This document shows positions 8,391 through 17,977 of a stretch of DNA of 64,000 nt, one piece after another. The position numbers were made by a program, and so were the translations under genes. The notes under the pieces are model-generated. The model was not told the DNA's origin, did not search any database, and was given only the letters and a program-made list of their open reading frames with translations. The stretch is from Acidobacteriaceae bacterium. GTDB lineage: Bacteria > Acidobacteriota > Terriglobia > Terriglobales > Acidobacteriaceae. The stretch's first letter is position 1; each line of letters opens with the position of its first letter. Location of the stretch: contig JAPWKG010000016.1 of assembly GCA_028283625.1 (NCBI GenBank), positions 24,365-88,364 on the forward strand. Reading direction: 5' to 3'.

Positions 8391-8627
8391 TTAGTATCGA
8401 CGCCACCCCTGTGGCGCATACCCTGCGTAAGCAAAACTCTGATACCGCGGAGCGCAGCGGAAGGCCAGAACCAAAGCGACCACCCAGCCAATGACCGTCC
8501 AGCCGAGAAAGAGGTTCAGCAGAAAGATACCGACCTTATGTTGTGAGTCTCGCAGCAACGCCACAATGGTCGGCAGAAAGTGAATCGCTCCAAATGGCAG
8601 CAGGCAAAGTGCAAACAGAACGTGCAT
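8391..8627 (-). CDS. Small membrane protein of the superinfection-immunity (Imm-like) family
   Basis: 78 residues from MHVLFALCLLPFGAIHFLPTI, chosen because GAGGTG lies about six bases before this ATG; the open frame extends upstream without a better site. Two membrane segments are clear, and the order (an LLPFGAIHFLPTIVALLR helix, a K-containing turn, then FLLNLFLGWTVIGWVVALVLA) matches the T4 Imm-type small proteins that are widespread in chromosomes. In phages Imm blocks DNA entry; the chromosomal role is not known. Confidence 0.68.
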   Translation of the reverse strand: MHVLFALCLLPFGAIHFLPTIVALLRDSQHKVGIFLLNLFLGWTVIGWVVALVLAFRCAPRYQSFAYAGYAPQGWRRY

Positions 8628-8716
8628 GACAAACACCTCGCAAGAAGGTACGCAGCAGTCTGCAAAAAGTTCCAGCACGCTGCCTGACCCGGTACTCAAT
8701 CCGTCGGGTGTTTCTG

Positions 8717-10351
8717 CTAGAGGTAAAGCACTCGATGCCCCGGACACTCCAGCCCGGCAAACTCCACCAAAGACGCCACCAGTGCAGACGCGTCCTCCTT
8801 GGCGAGGAACCAGATTCCTCCCAGGACGCGCTCCTGCAGGTGCCCCTCCGGCAGAAGATGCAGCAACATCGCCGTAGCATGCTTACGAAGAGAAGCTTCC
8901 TTCTGCAGCTCAAACTGCGCCATTAACCGGCGCAGCCGATTCATCTGGTAACGCATTTTGCTGGCGCTCACTCCGGCAGCCTTACCCAGCTCAGGATTCA
9001 ACGTGTCGGCATAGGTGGTCAGCGCGGCAAGCTCTTCTTCCATTGCATTGCCCACCGCTGCAAGCTTTCGCTTTGCCTCAATCGGCATCGCACGCGCGCC
9101 AAGCCGCAACGCAAGCGCATCCACGTTGCCTGCCTGCCATACCTGCTCCAGCGAAACCTCATGCTGGGCCAACAGCGCCGCGATAGAAGGCTCCACCAAC
9201 GTAGCCGAAAGACGCGGCAGCACCGGGGTAATCCGCCCCAGCAGCTTCTCGAACACCACGGCTGACTGGGCAAAGTACGCCACCTCTGCCGGGCCACCGA
9301 TATATGCCGCCGTCGGGAAAATCGTGTCCTGAAAGATCGGGCGCAGCAGAGCATTCGGGCTCACACGCTCCGGGGTCTTTTCCAGAATCTCCAGCAGCTG
9401 TGCGGTCGTAAAGCTCTTAGCACCGGCCTTCCAAAGGCCATCCGGCAAACGCTTCAACGCCTGGCGGGCTCCGCTCTCTTCCTCCAGAAGAAACAGCAGC
9501 GACTGTCCTGCGGTCACCAGCACCTGCGCATGGTAGCCCAGCGACTCCAGCTCAGCCGTGCGCGCAAGCAGCAACGCCTCAAGCGACTCAGCCTCTTCAA
9601 TGGCTCCACGCAGCGCCTTCGCGCCCAGCGCATGGAAAGCACGCGAAGCTGCATCCAGAACAATCAGTCCCGTACCGGCAAAAATCTTTGTAAGAAAACG
9701 AGCGAATGCGGAAGATAGCGTCTCGCCGGCAGCATAACTCTGCTCCAGCACCTCGGACAGCGGCCCCCAGGCGAACAGCTCGCAGGCTCGCTCCACCGTG
9801 GCCGACAAGGTGTCCGCGCGATCAATCTTCAAACCGCCTACCGGAACCGGACGCTCGCTGCTCAATCCCAGGGAAAGCGTCTCCACCTCGGTCTTGGTCA
9901 GCAACGCGAGCTGGTCAACCTCTGCCAGATCGTGATCCTCGCTCGCCAACCAGAAAACCGGTACATGCTCCCGGCCGCTGGCTTCAGTGGCATCTTTTGC
10001 CTTGCGGATCGCGGTCGCGGCCTTCAGCACCGTCAGCAGAGGCCCACCAAAGAGCCCGACCTGCTGCCCTGTAATGACCGCTGCGGCCCCGGCGCGCAGT
10101 TTTTCCACACTCGCCAATACCGCAGCATCTGCTCCAAAGCTCTCGGACTGCGTCTTCAGCGCGTCGGCCAACCGCGTTGCGTGCTCGGCGGAAACGCTGG
10201 GAGAATCCTTCGCCCAATCGTTGCGAAAAGGCTTGGCTGGATACCAGCGCAACAGAGCTTCACGCCTGTCTTCAGGCGCGCCTTCGCAAAACGCGCGAAA
10301 GAGCGCGCTCGTCCCCGGCAGCGTCGAAATGGACAGACATTCAGCGTTCAT
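8717..10351 (-). CDS. bshC: Bacillithiol biosynthesis cysteine-adding enzyme BshC
   Basis: 544 residues, the expected size. The family signature VITGQQVGLFGGPLLTVLKA is present around residues 93-112, followed by FWLASEDHDLAEV near residue 150. BshC joins cysteine to GlcN-malate, the last step of bacillithiol synthesis, and also has a C-terminal coiled coil, here around residues 465-500. The presence of bshC implies that bacillithiol is this organism's low-molecular-weight thiol. A PIG-L deacetylase at 34259-34993 could supply the BshB step. The ribosome site is weak. Confidence 0.93.
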   Translation of the reverse strand: MNAECLSISTLPGTSALFRAFCEGAPEDRREALLRWYPAKPFRNDWAKDSPSVSAEHATRLADALKTQSESFGADAAVLASVEKLRAGAAAVITGQQVGLFGGPLLTVLKAATAIRKAKDATEASGREHVPVFWLASEDHDLAEVDQLALLTKTEVETLSLGLSSERPVPVGGLKIDRADTLSATVERACELFAWGPLSEVLEQSYAAGETLSSAFARFLTKIFAGTGLIVLDAASRAFHALGAKALRGAIEEAESLEALLLARTAELESLGYHAQVLVTAGQSLLFLLEEESGARQALKRLPDGLWKAGAKSFTTAQLLEILEKTPERVSPNALLRPIFQDTIFPTAAYIGGPAEVAYFAQSAVVFEKLLGRITPVLPRLSATLVEPSIAALLAQHEVSLEQVWQAGNVDALALRLGARAMPIEAKRKLAAVGNAMEEELAALTTYADTLNPELGKAAGVSASKMRYQMNRLRRLMAQFELQKEASLRKHATAMLLHLLPEGHLQERVLGGIWFLAKEDASALVASLVEFAGLECPGHRVLYL

Positions 10352-10458
10352 CGTTTACCAGTTTCTCACCTTGACCCCAGTTTTGGATGCACTCCGGCTC
10401 GCTCCGATGCGAACATTTCGATGAACGCCGAAAGAATTCCTCCTATACGGTAGTGTTT

Positions 10459-11145
10459 ATGGCTACTCAGAAGAAGAACGCCGCAAAGAAAACCGCCGTG
10501 AAGTCCACCGTCAAAAAGTCCACCGCGACCGCCAAAACGTCAAAGGTTGCTGCGGTCAAAAAGCCTCTCCCCGGCAAGGCGCTGCGCGGCAAGGCCAAGG
10601 TGCTCAACTCGCAAACCGTGTACCAGGGCAAAGTCTTCTGGGTAACACGCGACGAAGTGAAAGAACCGGGTGAGGTCCACGCAACGCGTGACGTCATTCG
10701 CCATAACGGCTCCGTGGTCATCCTCGCCGTCGACACGAAAACCAACCCCAAAGATCCCGGCATCCTGCTGATCCGTCAGTATCGCCACGCCGCAGAGTCC
10801 TTCCTGCTTGAGCTGCCCGCCGGCCGCATCGAAAAAGGCGAAAAGCTGATCCCGGCAGGCAAGCGCGAGTTGATTGAAGAAACCGGCTACCGCGCGAAAA
10901 AGTGGTCCATCCACACCAAGTACTGGGCAAGCCCCGGCTTTCTTTCCGAAGCCATGCACATCCTGCTCGCTGAGGACCTCACGCTCGGCGCCGCAGCCCC
11001 TGAAGACGATGAGCGCATCGAGCTCCACATGACGCCACTTTCCGAAGTCCTGCGCATGATCCACGAGGGCAAGATTCACGACGGTAAAACGCTCATCGGT
11101 GTCCTTTTATACGCCTCCCTGCGCAACACCAAGACCCGCCGTTAG
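10459..11145 (+). CDS. Nudix hydrolase, ADP-ribose pyrophosphatase type, with Lys/Ala-rich N-terminal tail
   Basis: 228 residues from MATQKKNAAKK. The catalytic Nudix box is perfect: G-x5-E-x7-REL-IEE-TGY within residues 115-140, with an upstream RQYRHA segment typical of NudF-like ADP-ribose pyrophosphatases. The first about 45 residues are almost only Lys, Ala, Thr and Val, resembling histone H1/HU-type tails, which is unusual for this enzyme family and suggests nucleic-acid or acidic-surface association. No strong ribosome site is visible before the ATG. It is transcribed divergently from bshC. Confidence 0.85.
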   Translation: MATQKKNAAKKTAVKSTVKKSTATAKTSKVAAVKKPLPGKALRGKAKVLNSQTVYQGKVFWVTRDEVKEPGEVHATRDVIRHNGSVVILAVDTKTNPKDPGILLIRQYRHAAESFLLELPAGRIEKGEKLIPAGKRELIEETGYRAKKWSIHTKYWASPGFLSEAMHILLAEDLTLGAAAPEDDERIELHMTPLSEVLRMIHEGKIHDGKTLIGVLLYASLRNTKTRR

Positions 11146-11281
11146 GTTTTACCGTAAGGCGAAAACGAATCTGCAACGGCTCACATCTCCGTAGCGGTTT
11201 CTCCTCGTCCATTCAGAAGGGGAGGCCGCTGCCCTCGCAGCACCGGCCTGCCACTTTGCACGACGGGACAGAACGACAGCA

Positions 11282-11497
11282 ATGGCACAGTACAAAGGCA
11301 CCGTAAAGTGGTTCAACAACGCGAAGGGGTACGGCTTCCTGGGCCGTGACGGCGGACCGGACGTCTTCGTTCACTACAGCTCGATTCAGGCCGAAGGCTA
11401 TCGCGGTCTCAAAGAAGGCGACGAAGTCGAGTTCGAAATCATTCAGGGCACAAAGGGACCGCAGGCCGACATGGTCACCATCCTCAAACAGGCCTAG
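11282..11497 (+). CDS. Cold-shock protein (CspA family)
   Basis: 71 residues, a single cold-shock domain. RNP1 (KGYGFLGR) and RNP2 (VFVHYSSI) are intact, and the start [16 protein letters not shown] is standard. It is a single-stranded nucleic-acid chaperone. A 136-bp untranslated stretch precedes it, long enough for a cold-responsive leader, but no specific motif was identified. Confidence 0.95.
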   Translation: MAQYKGTVKWFNNAKGYGFLGRDGGPDVFVHYSSIQAEGYRGLKEGDEVEFEIIQGTKGPQADMVTILKQA

Positions 11498-11602
11498 CCC
11501 TCTCTCCACAGCGTTTCTCAGCAGGCCCGGTTGCCGTCATCCTACAATCACAGGGTGCGCGGTAACCGGGCCTCTGTCTGCCTGCCCCGCACGAAAGACC
11601 GC

Positions 11603-13441
11603 ATGGACAACATCACGATCGCTCGCCTCTTAGACGAAACCGCAGCGCTGCTCGAAATCGACGGCGCAGACCCCTTCCGCATCCGCTCGTACCGGCGCGC
11701 AGCTGAGGCCGTCGAGCAGCAGACGCTCTCGCTCGCCGAGCTCGCCGCTCCCGAAGCCGATCCCAAGGCTCTGCTGTCCATCGCAGGCATCGGCAAAGGC
11801 ATGGCCGCCAACATTCGTGATCTCGTCGCCACCGGCACCATGCCCATGCGGGATGAGCTGCTGAGCAAGTATCGCCCTTCCATGCTCGAGCTGCTGAAGC
11901 TGCCCGGCATGGGGCCCAAGACCGTTGCGATGCTCTACTCCGCCACGGGCATCGCCGATATCGACGCTCTGGAGGAAGCCGCCAAGCGCGGCGACCTGCT
12001 CTCTCTCCCGCGCATGGGGCAGAAGTTCACCGACAAGCTTCTCAAAGGCATCGAGGATCATCGTCGCAACGCCTCACGCTTCCGCATCGACGTCGCGCGC
12101 GACCACGCCGAGCGTATCGCTGCGCTCATCCGCCAGTTCCCCGGCATCGAAACCATCACTCCCGCCGGCTCGCTGCGGCGCGGGAAAGAGTCCGTAGGCG
12201 ACCTCGATCTACTCGTCACCGGCCCGGCCTGCGAGTCCAGCGTCGTCGCCTCGGCGGTGGAGCATGTCGCCACACTGCCCCTCATCGATAAGCTCCTGGC
12301 ACGCGGGCAAAACAAGGTGAGCTTTACCCTGCGCAACGGCCTGCAGGTAGACGTACGCTTGCTGCCGCGCGCCAGCTACGGCGCCGCACTGCAGTACTTC
12401 ACCGGCTCCAAGCACCACAACGTTGCCCTGCGCCAGCGCGCCATCAAACGCGGCCTCACCCTCAGCGAGTACGCCCTCATGCGGCTCGAAGACAACGCCA
12501 TCGTCGCCGCCGCCACCGAGGAGGAGATCTACAACGCGCTCGAGCTCGACTACATCGCTCCCGAGTTGCGTGAAAACAGTGGAGAGATCGACGCCGCTGC
12601 CCGTCATGAACTGCCCAGGCTCATCACCCTCCACGACGTACGCGGCGATCTTCACATGCACACCACCGAGTCCGATGGAGTTAACTCCATTCGCCAGATG
12701 GCCGAAGCCGCCATCGAACGTGGCCTCGACTACATCGCCATCACCGATCACTCCAAGCTTCTCTCCATGACCGGCGGCATGGACGACAAGCGCGCTCTCG
12801 CACACGCCGCACGCATCCGCGCAGAAAGCGACCGGCTCGCAGAAGAGTTTGCCGAGCAACGCGGCCCCCAGTGGGCGCGCTATCGCAGGCTGCTCGCAGA
12901 AGGAGCGCAGGATCTCGTCGAACCCGGCATCCCATTCCGCATCCTCGCCGGCTGCGAGTGCGACATCCTGCTCGACGGCACGCTCGATCTCGAAGACGAC
13001 ACGATGGCGCAACTCGACGTGCTCATCGCCAGCATTCACTCCGGCTTCAACCAAACACCGGAAGAGGTCACCGAACGCATTCTGCGTGCCTGCGAAAACC
13101 CGTACGTGCAGATTCTCGGACACCCCACAGGCCGCAAGGTACTCAAGCGGGATCCCTATAAGGTCGACGTCAGCAAAATGCTCACCGCCGCCGCACGCTA
13201 CGGCATCGCCGTCGAACACAACTCGGCACCGGAACGTACGGATCTCTCCGATCTCCATCTGAGGCAGGCCAAGGAGCTCGGCTGCAAACTCATCGTCAAC
13301 ACCGACGCTCATGCCGTGGAGGAGTTCACGCGCCTGGAGTACGGCATCGTGCAACTGCGCCGCGCCTGGCTCTCAGCCGCCGACCTGATCAACACGCAAC
13401 CGGTCGAAGCCTTCCTGGCTTCGCTCCGTCCGCGCCCCTGA
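11603..13441 (+). CDS. polX: DNA polymerase/3'-5' exonuclease PolX
   Basis: 612 residues from MDNITIARLLDETAALL. Domains in order: helix-hairpin-helix region (LLSIAGIGKGMAANI and LLKLPGMGPKTV, residues 50-110), polymerase beta-like palm with GSLRRGKESVGDLDLLVT (GS and DxD, about residue 190), and a C-terminal PHP domain beginning DLHMHTTESDG (about residue 350) with later metal ligands GCECDIL and NTDAHA. This is the bacterial family X polymerase fused to a manganese-dependent exonuclease used in base excision and gap repair. Length is slightly above the Bacillus protein. Confidence 0.94.
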   Translation: MDNITIARLLDETAALLEIDGADPFRIRSYRRAAEAVEQQTLSLAELAAPEADPKALLSIAGIGKGMAANIRDLVATGTMPMRDELLSKYRPSMLELLKLPGMGPKTVAMLYSATGIADIDALEEAAKRGDLLSLPRMGQKFTDKLLKGIEDHRRNASRFRIDVARDHAERIAALIRQFPGIETITPAGSLRRGKESVGDLDLLVTGPACESSVVASAVEHVATLPLIDKLLARGQNKVSFTLRNGLQVDVRLLPRASYGAALQYFTGSKHHNVALRQRAIKRGLTLSEYALMRLEDNAIVAAATEEEIYNALELDYIAPELRENSGEIDAAARHELPRLITLHDVRGDLHMHTTESDGVNSIRQMAEAAIERGLDYIAITDHSKLLSMTGGMDDKRALAHAARIRAESDRLAEEFAEQRGPQWARYRRLLAEGAQDLVEPGIPFRILAGCECDILLDGTLDLEDDTMAQLDVLIASIHSGFNQTPEEVTERILRACENPYVQILGHPTGRKVLKRDPYKVDVSKMLTAAARYGIAVEHNSAPERTDLSDLHLRQAKELGCKLIVNTDAHAVEEFTRLEYGIVQLRRAWLSAADLINTQPVEAFLASLRPRP

Positions 13442-13474
13442 CGCTTCAACGCTCAAAACCACCTGGAAGGATTG

Positions 13475-14050
13475 ATGGCAGAACTTTCTCTCGCACCCGA
13501 ACCCAACCGCTCGCCGCTCAAGGCGCTCGTGATCGCCGCCTGCGTGCTCGTCCTCGTAGCTCTTGCGATCTTCTTCCTCAACCCGCGCAAAGTCTCGGAG
13601 CTCACCGTCACCCAGGCGGAGGTCTTCGCACCCCACACCCGCATGAACTCAATGCAGCTCAACACAGGCATGCGCGTACTCGGCACCACGCCCGAAGAGC
13701 GCGACGACCTCTACATCGTCGCCACCGTCAAGCTCGAAAACAAGCTCCGCCTGCCCATCTACTACTCCTGGGCGGAGGCAAAGCTGGTCGATCCCACAGA
13801 CGCCGAAGCCCAGGCGAACCTGATCACAGGCAGCGATCTCACCAACCTTGAGACAAGTTTCCCGAACCTCAAGCCGCTACTGCCGCACCCCTTGCATGAC
13901 GGCGACGAAGCCGCTCCCGGCCAGACGCTGCAAGGCCAGGTGCTCTTCCTCTTCCCCCGCCTCAACGCCGACCAGTGGAAGAGCCGCAAGCGCGCCACGC
14001 TCACCCTCAATCTCGCGCATCAGGACCCGCAAACCACCACCATCCCCTAG
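13475..14050 (+). CDS. Hypothetical single-pass membrane protein
   Basis: 191 residues from MAELSLAPEPN; a GGAAGG site precedes it, and an in-frame TTG three bases earlier is less likely. One membrane helix (residues 15-38, LKALVIAACVLVLVALAIFFL) is followed by an outside beta-rich domain containing VATVKLENKLRLPIYYSW, similar in feel to DUF4352/DUF2393-like extracellular domains. It follows polX by 33 bp and may share its transcript. No function recognised. Confidence 0.7.
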   Translation: MAELSLAPEPNRSPLKALVIAACVLVLVALAIFFLNPRKVSELTVTQAEVFAPHTRMNSMQLNTGMRVLGTTPEERDDLYIVATVKLENKLRLPIYYSWAEAKLVDPTDAEAQANLITGSDLTNLETSFPNLKPLLPHPLHDGDEAAPGQTLQGQVLFLFPRLNADQWKSRKRATLTLNLAHQDPQTTTIP

Positions 14051-14062
14051 CCGCAACGCACA

Positions 14063-14102
14063 AAGACCGCGGGCATAGCTGAGACGCTATGCCCGCGGTC
14101 TT
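14063..14102. terminator. Terminator hairpin between convergent genes
   Basis: A 17-bp GC-rich stem (14063-14079 with 14086-14102) ends in TTGTTT. It lies between the convergent genes ending at 14050 and 14127 and can act for both strands. Confidence 0.82.
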
Positions 14103-14126
14103 GTTTACGACAACACCAGTACAGCG

Positions 14127-14687
14127 TTACTTTGCCAGCTCGGCCTCTACCGCCTGCACCAAACGCGCATCGCTCGGAGCAACGCTGGAGCAGAAACGCG
14201 CAACAACCTCGCCCTTCTTGCTCACCAGAAACTTCTCGAAGTTCCACAACACTTCAGGGCGCGGACGCGGCGCAGGCAGATCGTTGGACGCGGCAAACTG
14301 CGAAAGCTTCGCACGCAGGCTGCCGTCATCGCCAATCGCCTCCGGCTGCGCTTCCGTCAACGCCTCATAGAGCGCACACTTCTCCGGCCCGGTTACCGCA
14401 ACCTTCTCGAACATCGGAAAGTTCACGCCATAGGTAATCGAGCAGAAGCGCTGAATCTCAGCATTGGTCCCCGGCTCCTGCTGGCCGAAGTCGTTGGCCG
14501 GAAATCCCAGCACCGCAAAGCCCTGCGTCTTGAACTGCTTGTACAGCGTCTCCAAAGCTTCGTACTGCGGCGTAAAGCCGCATTTGGACGCCACATTGAC
14601 TACCAGCAGCACCTTGCCCGCATACTCTCCAAGCGAGCTTGCCTGCCCCGCAATCGTCTTCACCGGAATGCTCTGAATCTTCGACAT
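14127..14687 (-). CDS. Glutathione peroxidase-family thiol peroxidase
   Basis: 186 residues from MSKIQSIPVKTIAGQ. Catalytic Cys is in NVASKCGFTPQYEAL (about residue 36) and the family motif GFPANDFGQQEPG follows near residue 62; a later WNFEKFLV supplies the conserved Trp/Asn/Phe patch. In bacteria that lack glutathione such enzymes use thioredoxin. The cluster of thiol genes nearby (bshC, ahpCD) fits a bacillithiol or thioredoxin partner. The start is placed at the internal ATG giving normal family length; the GGAAG before it is rather close. Confidence 0.92.
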   Translation of the reverse strand: MSKIQSIPVKTIAGQASSLGEYAGKVLLVVNVASKCGFTPQYEALETLYKQFKTQGFAVLGFPANDFGQQEPGTNAEIQRFCSITYGVNFPMFEKVAVTGPEKCALYEALTEAQPEAIGDDGSLRAKLSQFAASNDLPAPRPRPEVLWNFEKFLVSKKGEVVARFCSSVAPSDARLVQAVEAELAK

Positions 14688-14793
14688 GTCTTCCAGTCTA
14701 ACGGCCTCAGACGTTCGATAAACGGCCACCCTTGACAGTCAGGCGTATCCTTAGAAACGGTGCGCTTTGCGCAGCCGAGGTATTTGCGAGGCC

Positions 14794-16665
14794 ATGAGCT
14801 TCTTTGATTTGATTTTAGGAAAACCGCTAGCCACAAGTGCGGAGCACGACGAGCACATCAGCGTAGCGGCCGGTATCCCCATCTTCGGTTTGGACGGCCT
14901 CACCAGCGCCGCCTATGGCCCCGAGCAGGCGATGTATCTTCTCATTCCTCTCGGCATGGCTGGGGTACAGCAGCATCTCTTGCCCATCTTTGCGGCGATC
15001 CTGTGCCTGCTGGTTGTTCTGTACTTCTCTTACCGCCAAACCATTGAGGCGTACCCCAATGGCGGCGGCTCCTTCACGGTGGCCACCGAAAATCTGGGCA
15101 ACGGTGCCGGCCTTCTGGCCGCATCCGCTCTGATGATCGATTACATTCTCACCGCGGCCGTCGGCATCTCTGCCGGCGTGACGGCACTGGTCAGCGCATG
15201 GCCTTCACTGCATCCGCACCAGCTCCTTCTCTGTCTGCTCGTGTTGGCGATCATTGTGATCATCAACCTGCGCGGCATGAAGGAGTCCGCCTTCGTCTTT
15301 ATGGTGCCGACCTTCCTCTTCGTCGGCACTCTGGGCACAACGGTCCTCGTCGGTGTGGTGCACGCTCTGCTGGCAGGCGGTCATCCTGTACCGGTCACAC
15401 CGCCTCCGCCACCGTCGCCCATCATGGAGACGCTGACCTTTTGGTTGTTGCTCAAGGCCTTCGCTTCAGGCTGCGCCGCCATGACCGGCGTTGAAGCCGT
15501 CTCCAACGGCGTACCCGCCTTCAAAGAACCTCGCTCCAAGAAAGCCAATGCAGCACTCACGATCATCATCGCCATGCTGATCGTCCTGCTCGCCGGCCTC
15601 TCCTACGTCGCCAAGGCTTACGGCGTTACCGCCATGGACCCCGACACCGCAGGCCACGCGTATCAGAGCGTTCTTTCCATCCAGGTAGCAGCGGTCTTCG
15701 GACGCGGCTGGTTCTACTTCCTCACCATGGGTTCCGTGCTGGCCGCTCTCTCCTTCTCGGCCAATACAGCCTTTGCAGACTTCCCCCGCATGGCTCGCTC
15801 CATCGCCATGAAGGATTATCTGCCGCACGTCTTCCTGCTGCGCGGACGCCGCCTGCTCTTCTCGCACGGCATCTACGCGCTCACCGGCTTCACCGCGCTT
15901 CTACTCATCATCTTCGACGGTGTTACCGACAAGCTGATCCCGCTGTACGCTATCGGCGCCTTCCTGGCCTTCACGCTGTCCCAGGCCGGCATGGTCCGTC
16001 ACTGGCTTCATAACCGCGATCAAAAAGGCTGGCGCACCAAGCTCTTCCTGAACGGCCTCGGCGCAACCGCCACCGGCGTAACGCTGCTCGTTGTTCTGGT
16101 GGCAAAGTTCACCGCAGGTGCATGGATCACGGCCTTGCTTGTGCCCATGATCATCCTGCTGATGCTCGCGGTAAAGCGTCACTACCGTCGCGTCAAGCTG
16201 GAGACCGCTGACCCCACGCCGTTGCGGCTCACCGGCCTTGAGCCTCCCATCGTCGTCATCCCCATGGCACGCTGGGACAAGATCGGCGAAAAGGCATTGC
16301 GCTTCGGCATGCTCATGGGCGACATGGTCAAAGTCGTCCACATCCATGACGAAGAAGGCGACACCATCACCGCCGTCTGGGACAAGATGGTGCTGGCTCC
16401 CATCCTCGAAGCCAACCGCGTCGAGCCCGAGCTGGTCACAGTGCAGAGCACCTACCGCACCATCATTTCGCCGCTGATGGACTACATCCTGAAGCTTGAG
16501 GATGAAAACCCCGGCCGCAAAGTCGCAGTCCTGCTCCCTGAGCTCGTCGTGCGTCACTGGTGGGAGAACTTCCTACACAACCAGCGCGTGCAGATCCTCA
16601 AGCTACTCCTGCTCCTCAAGGGCAACCAGAGAATTGTCGTCGTGAACATTCCCTGGTATCTCTAA
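14794..16665 (+). CDS. APC-superfamily permease, KimA-like (probable potassium importer)
   Basis: 623 residues from MSFFDLILGKPLATSAEHDEH. The N-terminal GKPL...FGLDGLTSAAYGPEQA pattern and 12 predicted membrane helices (residues 30-460) followed by a soluble tail of about 150 residues match the KimA/YdaO architecture, in which the cytoplasmic domain is USP-like. KimA proteins import potassium with protons. Amino-acid transport, the usual annotation for APC members, is the alternative. It is divergent from the peroxidase gene with about 106 bp between starts; no c-di-AMP riboswitch could be recognised in that short space. Confidence 0.75.
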   Translation: MSFFDLILGKPLATSAEHDEHISVAAGIPIFGLDGLTSAAYGPEQAMYLLIPLGMAGVQQHLLPIFAAILCLLVVLYFSYRQTIEAYPNGGGSFTVATENLGNGAGLLAASALMIDYILTAAVGISAGVTALVSAWPSLHPHQLLLCLLVLAIIVIINLRGMKESAFVFMVPTFLFVGTLGTTVLVGVVHALLAGGHPVPVTPPPPPSPIMETLTFWLLLKAFASGCAAMTGVEAVSNGVPAFKEPRSKKANAALTIIIAMLIVLLAGLSYVAKAYGVTAMDPDTAGHAYQSVLSIQVAAVFGRGWFYFLTMGSVLAALSFSANTAFADFPRMARSIAMKDYLPHVFLLRGRRLLFSHGIYALTGFTALLLIIFDGVTDKLIPLYAIGAFLAFTLSQAGMVRHWLHNRDQKGWRTKLFLNGLGATATGVTLLVVLVAKFTAGAWITALLVPMIILLMLAVKRHYRRVKLETADPTPLRLTGLEPPIVVIPMARWDKIGEKALRFGMLMGDMVKVVHIHDEEGDTITAVWDKMVLAPILEANRVEPELVTVQSTYRTIISPLMDYILKLEDENPGRKVAVLLPELVVRHWWENFLHNQRVQILKLLLLLKGNQRIVVVNIPWYL

Positions 16666-16691
16666 CGCATTCGCGACATCGATCCACACAG

Positions 16692-16715
16692 AAAAGCCGC
16701 CTACGGGCGGCTTTT
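16692..16715. terminator. Bidirectional terminator between permease and cysteine desulfurase genes
   Basis: GCCGCC/GGCGGC stem with TACG loop, flanked by four A on the left and T on the right, so it works on both strands for the convergent genes ending at 16665 and 16725. Confidence 0.88.
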
Positions 16716-16724
16716 TCTTTCCTC

Positions 16725-17885
16725 TTATGCCAGAGCCCGCAGTCGTTTTACCGCCGCGGAGACAATCTCAATCGCTCGGTCGATCTCCTCCTCCTTCGTC
16801 TCGCGCGACAAAGAAAGCCGTAGACTTGCTCTCGCCTCTCGCACACTCAGCCCCATAGCCACCAGCACATGCGAAGGTTCGGTCGCGCCGGACATGCACG
16901 CCGCTCCAAAGCTCGCGGAAACCCCTTGCATATCGAGCGCGATCAACAGCGGCTCAGCATCCACTCCGGCAAAACGCAGGTTCGTCGTATTCGCTACACG
17001 ACGCGCTGCAGACGCATTCACCACCACGTCTTCCGTTCTGTTTAGAATTCCCTGCTCAAGCCGGTCGCGCAAACGCTCCAACGCCAACGCAGCATCGCTG
17101 TCCAGCCAGCTCATCGCAAGCTCGGCTGCTTTGCCCAACGCCACAACCCCGGGCACGTTCTCCGTGCCTGCGCGACGTTGCCTCTCCTGTGGGCCACCAA
17201 ACTGCAGCGGCTGCAACGCCACCCCCTTGCGCACAAACAACGCGCCCGTACCCTGTGGCGCGTACATCTTATGTCCGGAGAGCGAAAGCAGATCGACGTT
17301 CTTAAACTCACCGCTCATATCCAACGGCAGCTTCGCCGCGGCCTGCACCGCATCTGTATGCATCAGCACACCGTGCTCCCGTGCGATGCGTGCAATCTTG
17401 CCCACAGGCTGAACCGCGCCTGTTTCGTTATTGGCCAGCATCACGGAGATCAGCCTTGTCTCTGGTCGCAGTGCAGACGCAACCGCCTCCGCCGTCACCA
17501 CGCCCTCCGCGTTTGCCGGAAGATACGTCACCGCAACACCGCGCTTCTCCAGCGCTTCGGCCGCATACAGCACGGCGTGGTGCTCTATCTGCGTAGTGAT
17601 CAGGTGCGCACTCTCGCCACGATCGACATACGGCTCCAGCACGCCGCGCAACGCAAGGTTATCGCTCTCCGTCCCACCCGAGGTAAAGACAATCTCCTTC
17701 GCAGCGGCATGCAACAGCCGCGCAACCGACTCGCGCGCCTTCTCCACCGCAGAGCGCGTGCGCTGCCCTGCCGCATGCGCAGAGCTGGGATTACCCCCCT
17801 GAGCGGCAAAGTACGGCAGCATCGCCTCTATCACCTCCGGCAGCACAGGCGTCGTTGCGTTCGCGTCCAGGTCAATCCGTTTCAT
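16725..17885 (-). CDS. Cysteine desulfurase (NifS/IscS family)
   Basis: 386 residues. It begins MKRIDLDANATTPV; the PLP lysine is in SGHKMYAPQGTG (about residue 207), and the substrate-loop cysteine is in FGAACMSGATEPSHVL (about residue 325). It frees sulfur from cysteine for Fe-S clusters and thio-modified tRNA. The loop reads GAAC in place of the more common SACSSG, and the family can be split into IscS- and NifS-like members; which role applies cannot be read here because no IscU-like gene is adjacent. Confidence 0.93.
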   Translation of the reverse strand: MKRIDLDANATTPVLPEVIEAMLPYFAAQGGNPSSAHAAGQRTRSAVEKARESVARLLHAAAKEIVFTSGGTESDNLALRGVLEPYVDRGESAHLITTQIEHHAVLYAAEALEKRGVAVTYLPANAEGVVTAEAVASALRPETRLISVMLANNETGAVQPVGKIARIAREHGVLMHTDAVQAAAKLPLDMSGEFKNVDLLSLSGHKMYAPQGTGALFVRKGVALQPLQFGGPQERQRRAGTENVPGVVALGKAAELAMSWLDSDAALALERLRDRLEQGILNRTEDVVVNASAARRVANTTNLRFAGVDAEPLLIALDMQGVSASFGAACMSGATEPSHVLVAMGLSVREARASLRLSLSRETKEEEIDRAIEIVSAAVKRLRALA

Positions 17886-17922
17886 ACACCCATCCTACGA
17901 CGCCCCTTCGCAGCCAAAACAA

Positions 17923-17954
17923 AGCGTCCCCGGAGACAAAGCTCCGGGGACGCT
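17923..17954 (-). terminator. Terminator after citrate synthase
   Basis: 13-bp GC-rich stem with a 6-base loop; on the minus strand it is followed by TTTGTTTT, as expected for Rho-independent termination downstream of the gene ending at 17978. Confidence 0.85.
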
Positions 17955-17977
17955 CGCAAGACGGCTGCTGCCTGATT

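Noticed and set aside
14688..14793. c-di-AMP riboswitch before the KimA-like gene
   Set aside because: Gap is only about 106 bp, shared with a divergent promoter, and lacks recognisable conserved segments.
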